The position numbers were made by a program, and so were the translations under genes. Positions 7,391 to 10,589 of a stretch of DNA of 10,589 nt are shown one piece after another. Origin of the DNA: Candidatus Omnitrophota bacterium (lineage in GTDB: Bacteria; Omnitrophota; Gorgyraeia; Velamenicoccales; Velamenicoccaceae); NCBI GenBank assembly GCA_028717105.1, contig JAQUOM010000057.1, forward strand, positions 1-10,589, written 5' to 3'. Positions within the stretch are counted from its first letter, which is position 1; every line of letters begins with the position of its first letter. The notes beneath the pieces were generated by a model. The model had not been told where the DNA came from, searched no databases, and saw only the letters and a list, made by a program, of their open reading frames with translations.

Positions 7391-8090
7391 GCTGGTTTTT
7401 ATCCGCGATGACGATGTCTGGCGCCTGACGCCCGCATTCCTCGATTTTTTTAATTACTGTTTTGACAATGATATCCCCGTTGTCTATGCCGTTATCCCCG
7501 CCAGGATGCAATCGTCTCTCGTCCGTTTCCTGAGGTCCCAAAAGAGACAAAAGCCGATGATGGTCGATATCGTTCAGCATGGATGGCGGCATGTGAATTA
7601 TCAGCACAAGGACAAAGCGCCGCAGGACGACAAGTATGAATTCGGGCCTTCGAGGTTTTATGCTCTTCAACACCGGGACATATGCCGCGGCCGGTCGAAG
7701 ATGCGCGAAGCCTTTGAAAACGACTTTACGGATGCCTTTGTGCCTCCTTTCCATGGTTACGACAGGGCGACCATGCAGGTTGTGAACGCATGCGGCTTTA
7801 AGATATTCTCAGCCCATAAAAGAGAGATTTTCCCCCGACGGGATGTCGTTTCTTTGCCTGTAAATCTCTCGCTCAATGCAGGAGATGATCTTCGAAAGCT
7901 TATGAATGTTTTTTGGAAGCAGATGAAAAGTCCGGTCCGGATCGTCGGGGTGCTGGGGCATCACGAAAAGCTGAAGAGTTTGCGTGCGCGAAAGGAGGTT
8001 TTTAATTTCTTTTCGGCGCTTAAAAAGCTCCAAAAAGAAGGGGCGTGTCGATTGACGACTTTTTCGGGGATTGCCGCGAAGCGTCTTTAA
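7383..8090 (+). CDS. Polysaccharide deacetylase-like (NodB/CE4 or DUF2334-type) protein
   Basis: This 235-residue protein starts at ATG 7383, which gives MNKLVFIRDDDV. A longer frame to 7299 would lie inside the upstream gene. IRDDDV (7-12) supplies the metal-binding/catalytic Asp motif near the N-terminus, VDIVQHGWRH (61-70) gives the HxxxH metal ligands H66 and H70, and FVPPFHGYD (119-127) corresponds to the RPP/substrate motif of CE4 enzymes. Later SAHKRE and VLGHHE resemble motifs 4 and 5. CE4 enzymes remove N- or O-acetyl groups from sugars using a divalent metal. No signal peptide is seen, so it would act in the cytoplasm, perhaps on a lipid-linked or nucleotide sugar. It is the last gene of its operon. 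Its TAA stop shares TTAA with the stop of convergent peptide A. A catalytically altered relative is possible. Confidence 0.75.
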   Translation: MNKLVFIRDDDVWRLTPAFLDFFNYCFDNDIPVVYAVIPARMQSSLVRFLRSQKRQKPMMVDIVQHGWRHVNYQHKDKAPQDDKYEFGPSRFYALQHRDICRGRSKMREAFENDFTDAFVPPFHGYDRATMQVVNACGFKIFSAHKREIFPRRDVVSLPVNLSLNAGDDLRKLMNVFWKQMKSPVRIVGVLGHHEKLKSLRARKEVFNFFSALKKLQKEGACRLTTFSGIAAKRL

Positions 8091-8359
8091 TAGGAACTGT
8101 GGCTTGAGTGAGAATAGTGGCTTGTATGATCGACCCTGACGCATGACCCGCCGGCAGGCACAATGCCGAGATTGTTGGCGTGCGAGCTGTGGTTCGTGTG
8201 TTGCGCGATGACATTGGCAGAAAAAGCGCTTAAGATACCCAGCGCAGAAATCGTCCCCAGCCCGATCTTGAGGATTTTTTCCTTGGAAACAAAGCCGGCT
8301 TCATCTTTGATGAATTCATGCAGGGTCTTCTCGATTTTTCTCTTCTTTTTCAGCCCCAT
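8087..8359 (-). CDS. His-Xaa-Ser repeat precursor peptide A
   Basis: This 90-residue peptide has three parts. Residues 1-22 are a basic leader (MGLKKKRK at the start, ending KDEAG). Residues 23-52 begin FVSKE and run into a hydrophobic helix at about 31-52. The C-terminal 38 residues form the core. Core His fall every third residue, at 54, 57, 60 and again at 78, 81, 84 and 87, with Ser or Asn mostly between them (HTNHSSH, then HTSHYSHSSHSSY). Between the blocks lie NNLGIVP and one Cys (C73). This fits the His-Xaa-Ser (HxsA-type) RiPP precursors in general character. Possible cleavage sites are G22|F23 (prepilin-like, Glu at +5) or after NVIA52 (signal-peptidase-like, V at -3 and A at -1). 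It is the last gene of the right-hand minus operon, with a strong AAGGAG. It is 90 residues long like peptide B, with near-identical leader and a diverged core. Confidence 0.85.
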   Translation of the reverse strand: MGLKKKRKIEKTLHEFIKDEAGFVSKEKILKIGLGTISALGILSAFSANVIAQHTNHSSHANNLGIVPAGGSCVRVDHTSHYSHSSHSSY

Positions 8360-8372
8360 GCGGTCTCCTTAT
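8246..8372. repeat. Direct repeat copy 1: RBS plus leader-coding DNA of peptide A
   Basis: These 127 bp match 9326-9452 at a constant offset of 1080 bp with 3 mismatches by my count (8299, 8339 and 8361). They cover the Shine-Dalgarno, the start codon and leader codons 1-38. Beyond 8246 similarity drops quickly towards the core-coding end. This is a gene duplication, not a mobile-element terminus. Confidence 0.9.
8365..8370 (-). promoter_or_regulatory. Strong Shine-Dalgarno of peptide A
   Basis: AAGGAG lies 5 nt upstream of the ATG at 8359 on the minus strand. It is much stronger than the sites of most neighbouring genes and identical to that of peptide B, so both precursors are probably translated at high levels. 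The gap back to the upstream gene's stop is only 25 nt. Confidence 0.8.
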
Positions 8373-8384
8373 CCCCGTTAAAAA

Positions 8385-9143
8385 TTAATACAGCGTTGCG
8401 GCCTGCCTATCCATACATCTTTTTTTGATATCAGCCCTCTGGATGGTTTCGCAGAACTTTGTGTCATTGTGCCGCTTCGCCATATAAAAATAGGCGAAAT
8501 CATTCAGGATGGAATCAACGATCACGGAAGAATCCCTGTTGTCAAAAAGTACCTCGCACATGACGGCGTCTTTTCCCTTGAGGCCCTTACTGAATTTTTC
8601 ACAGGCTGTTTTGCTGCGCAAATATTTATATCCGAAAAAAATGCCCATTTGCCGGTAAAAATCATTTTTTTTCTGCGGACTTCCGGCAATCGCGTCTAAA
8701 GCACTACTGGCCAAGGCGAGATCTTCCGTCGTAAAAGCGGCGCATAGATCCCGGTGAGGTTTTTCGGTCAAGTCGCCGCAGGTTTTTCTTTGATAGGCCC
8801 TGCAGATATTTGCAGCGTAGGCCTTGTCGATCTTGTCGCAATTTCCTTCAGCCTCATATCTGATTCGAAGCGCGCTTTTCGCTTTCTCTTCGCACCATTT
8901 GGCTCCTTCCTGCAGATTCCTGCATATCTCGGGGTTCTCCTCGCGAACAGCTAAGAAGAGCGTCACGAATTGAAAATCTATGCTGCCTCTGAGGGTTTCT
9001 TTCATGGAGTTAAGCTCGCCTGCTTCTTCAGGCGAAATAGGAGCTTTGCGTTGGGAGAGATGTTCTTGGGGGGAAACGGCCAAAGATATCCCGGGCCAGG
9101 CACATCCCGCCATTAACATGAGTATTAAAATAATTTTTGTCAT
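8385..9143 (-). CDS. Exported Cys-rich helical protein of unknown function
   Basis: I do not recognise the family. From ATG 9143 the protein is 252 residues and begins MTKIILILMLMAGCAWPG, a clear export signal. Cleavage could follow SLA22 (signal peptidase I), or act at C14 of MAGC as a lipoprotein, although Met at -3 is atypical. The mature part has ten Cys, apparently in five pairs (74/84, 102/114, 122/134, 181/196, 231/243). Three pairs have exact CX11C spacing with Leu or Ile three residues after the first Cys, which suggests repeated disulfide-pinned helical hairpins. An alternative start at 9167 forms TGATG with the peptide B stop (coupled translation) and adds eight residues; neither start has a Shine-Dalgarno. 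It sits between the two precursor genes. A role as periplasmic or surface partner, carrier or immunity protein for the peptides is inference. Confidence 0.75.
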   Translation of the reverse strand: MTKIILILMLMAGCAWPGISLAVSPQEHLSQRKAPISPEEAGELNSMKETLRGSIDFQFVTLFLAVREENPEICRNLQEGAKWCEEKAKSALRIRYEAEGNCDKIDKAYAANICRAYQRKTCGDLTEKPHRDLCAAFTTEDLALASSALDAIAGSPQKKNDFYRQMGIFFGYKYLRSKTACEKFSKGLKGKDAVMCEVLFDNRDSSVIVDSILNDFAYFYMAKRHNDTKFCETIQRADIKKRCMDRQAATLY

Positions 9144-9166
9144 AAAAAAATGGACATGTACAGCCA

Positions 9167-9439
9167 TCAATAAGAATTGTGGCTTAGATGTGAGTAGTGG
9201 CTCACGTGGTCTACTTTGACGCATCGCGTTGAATGAGGTACGATCCCCAGGTTATTGACATGGGAGCTGTGATTAGTGTGCCCGGCGATAAGGCTGGCAG
9301 AAAAAGCGCTCATGATGCCGAGGGTAGAAATCGTCCCCAGCCCGATCTTGAGGATTTTTTCCTTGGAAACAAAGCCGGATTCATCTTTGATGAATTCATG
9401 CAGGGTCTTCTCGATTTTCCTCTTCTTTTTCAGCCCCAT
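9167..9439 (-). CDS. His-Xaa-Ser repeat precursor peptide B
   Basis: This 90-residue paralogue of peptide A has a leader (residues 1-38) that differs at one position (Ser21 for Ala21). The hydrophobic helix continues to about residue 52, and the core keeps the same His positions (54, 57, 60, 78, 81, 84, 87) with C73 and terminal Tyr90. Core substitutions spare the framework HTNHSSH, NNLGIVP, VDH and SHYSH but change the residues in between (for example AGGS to HSTR at 69-72). This is what one expects of a precursor whose modified residues are fixed by a maturase. The gene starts 9 nt after the HxsB-like stop, with AAGGAG overlapping that stop codon, and its own TGA forms TGATG with a possible start of the exported protein. 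Modification is not demonstrated. A non-modified His-rich metal-binding peptide is the main alternative. Confidence 0.85.
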   Translation of the reverse strand: MGLKKKRKIEKTLHEFIKDESGFVSKEKILKIGLGTISTLGIMSAFSASLIAGHTNHSSHVNNLGIVPHSTRCVKVDHVSHYSHLSHNSY

Positions 9440-9452
9440 GGGGTCTCCTTAT
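9326..9452. repeat. Direct repeat copy 2: RBS plus leader-coding DNA of peptide B
   Basis: Partner of 8246-8372 at a 1080 bp offset. The match begins where codon 38 ends and runs through the start codon and Shine-Dalgarno into the last codon of the HxsB-like gene. The core-coding DNA (9167-9325) is clearly less similar to its partner. Confidence 0.9.
9445..9450 (-). promoter_or_regulatory. Strong Shine-Dalgarno of peptide B, overlapping the maturase stop
   Basis: The minus strand reads TAAGGAGACCCCATG. The TAA stop of the HxsB-like gene (9451-9449) is the start of AAGGAG, which is 5 nt before the peptide ATG at 9439. This ties maturase and precursor translation together and supports the start used. 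Confidence 0.8.
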
Positions 9453-10589
9453 GACAGCCAGGATAAAAAGATAGCTTTATTCCTGTTATCTTCTATCATT
9501 TTATCAAAGATATATCTGATTTGGGAAGTAAAAATTTTATGCAGATCCGATGTCCGGATCTTCGGAACAAGGCTCTTGTTCTGCGCATAATTGAGGACAG
9601 GGCACGTTCCCATCCAGGGCAGGAAGGCCGTATTGTAATCCCACAGATCCATAAGGGAAGATTCACAAAGACAAAACACATTATTGCTCTTCATGACCGT
9701 TTGGTAATCATCTTTGACGACGTTGCCGAGCCTGAACATGGTTTCTCCGACCATGCGCGCCTCATCACAGGGATAAATGTCTCCGTTCGGCATATAGGCG
9801 AGCACCGACCTGCCGGCCCCGCACGGGCTCATCATATCGACGTAGCCGGGGTTCTCTTTTTTGAAAATTTTCGACAGGATGACGACGCTAAGACGTTCCT
9901 GGATTCTTTTGCCCTGCTTGTTCAATTCCAGGATGTGGTCCATTGCCCGCGTCCAAAAGGCAATGAAATCATCGGCCGTATATCCGATGGCATCCCATTG
10001 GTCTCGGGCCAGGCCAAGCTTGGACAGGGGCCGCAACGGGATCTTGTCGGCGCCCAGGGCTATGTATTCATCGACGATTTTCTCCGGCTCCTGAAGGCTT
10101 TTGCGCGTAATGGTGCATAACAGATTGACGCTGTGAGGCAGGCCTTGCTGTTTGTAAATCTGTTTGGTCCTGGCGATGGCGTCTTTGACGGTATTATAGG
10201 CATCATCACCCGAGGCCATTACCCGGTTGGCATTATGCACCGTGGAAGGGCCGTCGAAAGAAAAACAGATCCCGACGTTATGCTTTGCAAGATATTCGAT
10301 TTTTTTGTCGTCCAGCAATGTTCCGTTGGTCACGAGGCTGATGGCGAGGTGCTTGTTGCCCGTATTGATACGGTTGGCATTTTCCGTGAGAAATTTGATA
10401 ACATCCCAGTTGAGAAGCGGTTCGCCCCCCTGGAATTCGATGTTGGCATACGGATTCTGCGTGTCAAAAACATATTTCAAGAGTCTCGAGGCGACTTCGA
10501 TCGTCATGTCCTGCGGCGTATCAGTTTTTGTCTGACCATACCGGCAATTTATGTTGCAACGGGTTGTTACGACAGCGATGTGCAGGGCA
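9449..10589 (-). CDS. HxsB-like radical SAM/SPASM peptide maturase (partial, start outside window)
   Basis: The frame is open to the right edge, giving about 379 visible residues; ATG 10507 is internal. Upstream of it the frame reads VVTTRCNINCRYG, the rSAM cluster loop, with the third Cys position occupied by Gly (codon GGT, 10537-10535). Downstream are IEFQGGEPLLNWD, SLVTNGTLLDD, CFSFDGPSTVHNANR, IPLRPLSKLG, then CGAGRSVLAYMPNG followed by IYPCDEARM and a LGN motif, and a terminal GTCPVLNYAQ. This order matches what I know of HxsB (the His-Xaa-Ser system SPASM maturase) and related anSME-like enzymes. Several SPASM-domain Cys remain. It lies directly upstream of peptide B, fitting a maturase-precursor pair. 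If the Gly is real, canonical cluster binding should be impaired; a sequencing or assembly error of one base is an equal possibility. The HxsB assignment is from remembered motifs, not a search. Confidence 0.78.
   Translation of the reverse strand, partial: ALHIAVVTTRCNINCRYGQTKTDTPQDMTIEVASRLLKYVFDTQNPYANIEFQGGEPLLNWDVIKFLTENANRINTGNKHLAISLVTNGTLLDDKKIEYLAKHNVGICFSFDGPSTVHNANRVMASGDDAYNTVKDAIARTKQIYKQQGLPHSVNLLCTITRKSLQEPEKIVDEYIALGADKIPLRPLSKLGLARDQWDAIGYTADDFIAFWTRAMDHILELNKQGKRIQERLSVVILSKIFKKENPGYVDMMSPCGAGRSVLAYMPNGDIYPCDEARMVGETMFRLGNVVKDDYQTVMKSNNVFCLCESSLMDLWDYNTAFLPWMGTCPVLNYAQNKSLVPKIRTSDLHKIFTSQIRYIFDKMIEDNRNKAIFLSWLS

Noticed and set aside
7053..7754. A minus-strand open frame of 233 codons across the rSAM/deacetylase junction
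   Set aside because: It is antisense to two well-supported genes with catalytic motifs. The translation has no domain and a composition typical of a shadow frame.
6116..8090. Identification of the second rSAM or its neighbours as HxsC or HxsD
   Set aside because: The rSAM is a long SPASM enzyme with an extra N-terminal Cys motif, unlike the shorter HxsC as I know it, and no small HxsD-like protein is visible.
8087..9439. Reading the 90-aa peptides as toxin (type I) or holin-like proteins
   Set aside because: They do have one hydrophobic helix, but the conserved period-3 His core and the adjacent maturase fit a modified-peptide precursor better.
8246..9452. The two direct repeats as insertion-sequence ends or a CRISPR-like array
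   Set aside because: Only two copies exist, both coincide with the RBS and leader of paralogous genes, and there is no transposase, inverted terminal repeat or regular spacer.
9521..10120. A plus-strand open frame of 199 codons inside the HxsB-like gene
   Set aside because: It is antisense to conserved rSAM/SPASM motifs. The frame is open because of codon composition of the real gene.

Overview
This window looks like an accessory locus from a bacterium that is probably Gram-negative and probably anaerobic. It holds four radical SAM (rSAM) enzyme genes, two of them cut by the window edges, plus two secreted or membrane-exposed small peptides and an envelope-type sugar toolkit. Base composition appears close to balanced, and genes are tightly packed in short operons. 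I cannot place the organism from sequence alone. The mix resembles deltaproteobacterial or Omnitrophota-like genomes, but that is a weak impression.

Layout, left to right: (1) the 3' end of a plus-strand rSAM gene (1-621). (2) A minus-strand operon read from 5075 down to 618: DegT/DnrJ-type PLP aminotransferase, GT-B glycosyltransferase, rSAM enzyme, second GT-B glycosyltransferase. (3) A 124 bp divergent intergenic region (5076-5199). (4) A plus-strand operon, 5200-8090: extended A24 (prepilin-type) membrane aspartic peptidase, rSAM/SPASM enzyme, polysaccharide-deacetylase-like protein. (5) A minus-strand operon entering from the right edge and ending at 8087: HxsB-like rSAM/SPASM maturase, 90-aa precursor peptide B, a Cys-rich secreted protein, 90-aa precursor peptide A.

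The central observation is the pair of paralogous 90-residue peptides. Each has a basic leader, a membrane-spanning or signal-like hydrophobic segment, and a C-terminal core in which histidine recurs every third residue (His-Xaa-Ser repeats) around one conserved Cys. They sit directly downstream of an rSAM enzyme resembling the HxsB maturase of the His-Xaa-Ser RiPP systems. Their leaders contain a glycine followed by Phe and then Glu at +5, the layout of a type IV prepilin cleavage site, and a prepilin-peptidase-family gene lies about 2 kb away. My working model, which is inference, is a ribosomally made, rSAM-modified, pilin-like or secreted HxS peptide system. The Cys-rich protein would be an extracytoplasmic partner, and the A24 peptidase and second rSAM would be candidate processing enzymes. 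The sugar genes could decorate the product or belong to a separate envelope glycan pathway.

Two features need caution. The HxsB-like enzyme reads CxxxCxxG instead of CxxxCxxC at its Fe-S cluster motif, one base from canonical. No HxsC or HxsD homologue could be recognised here.
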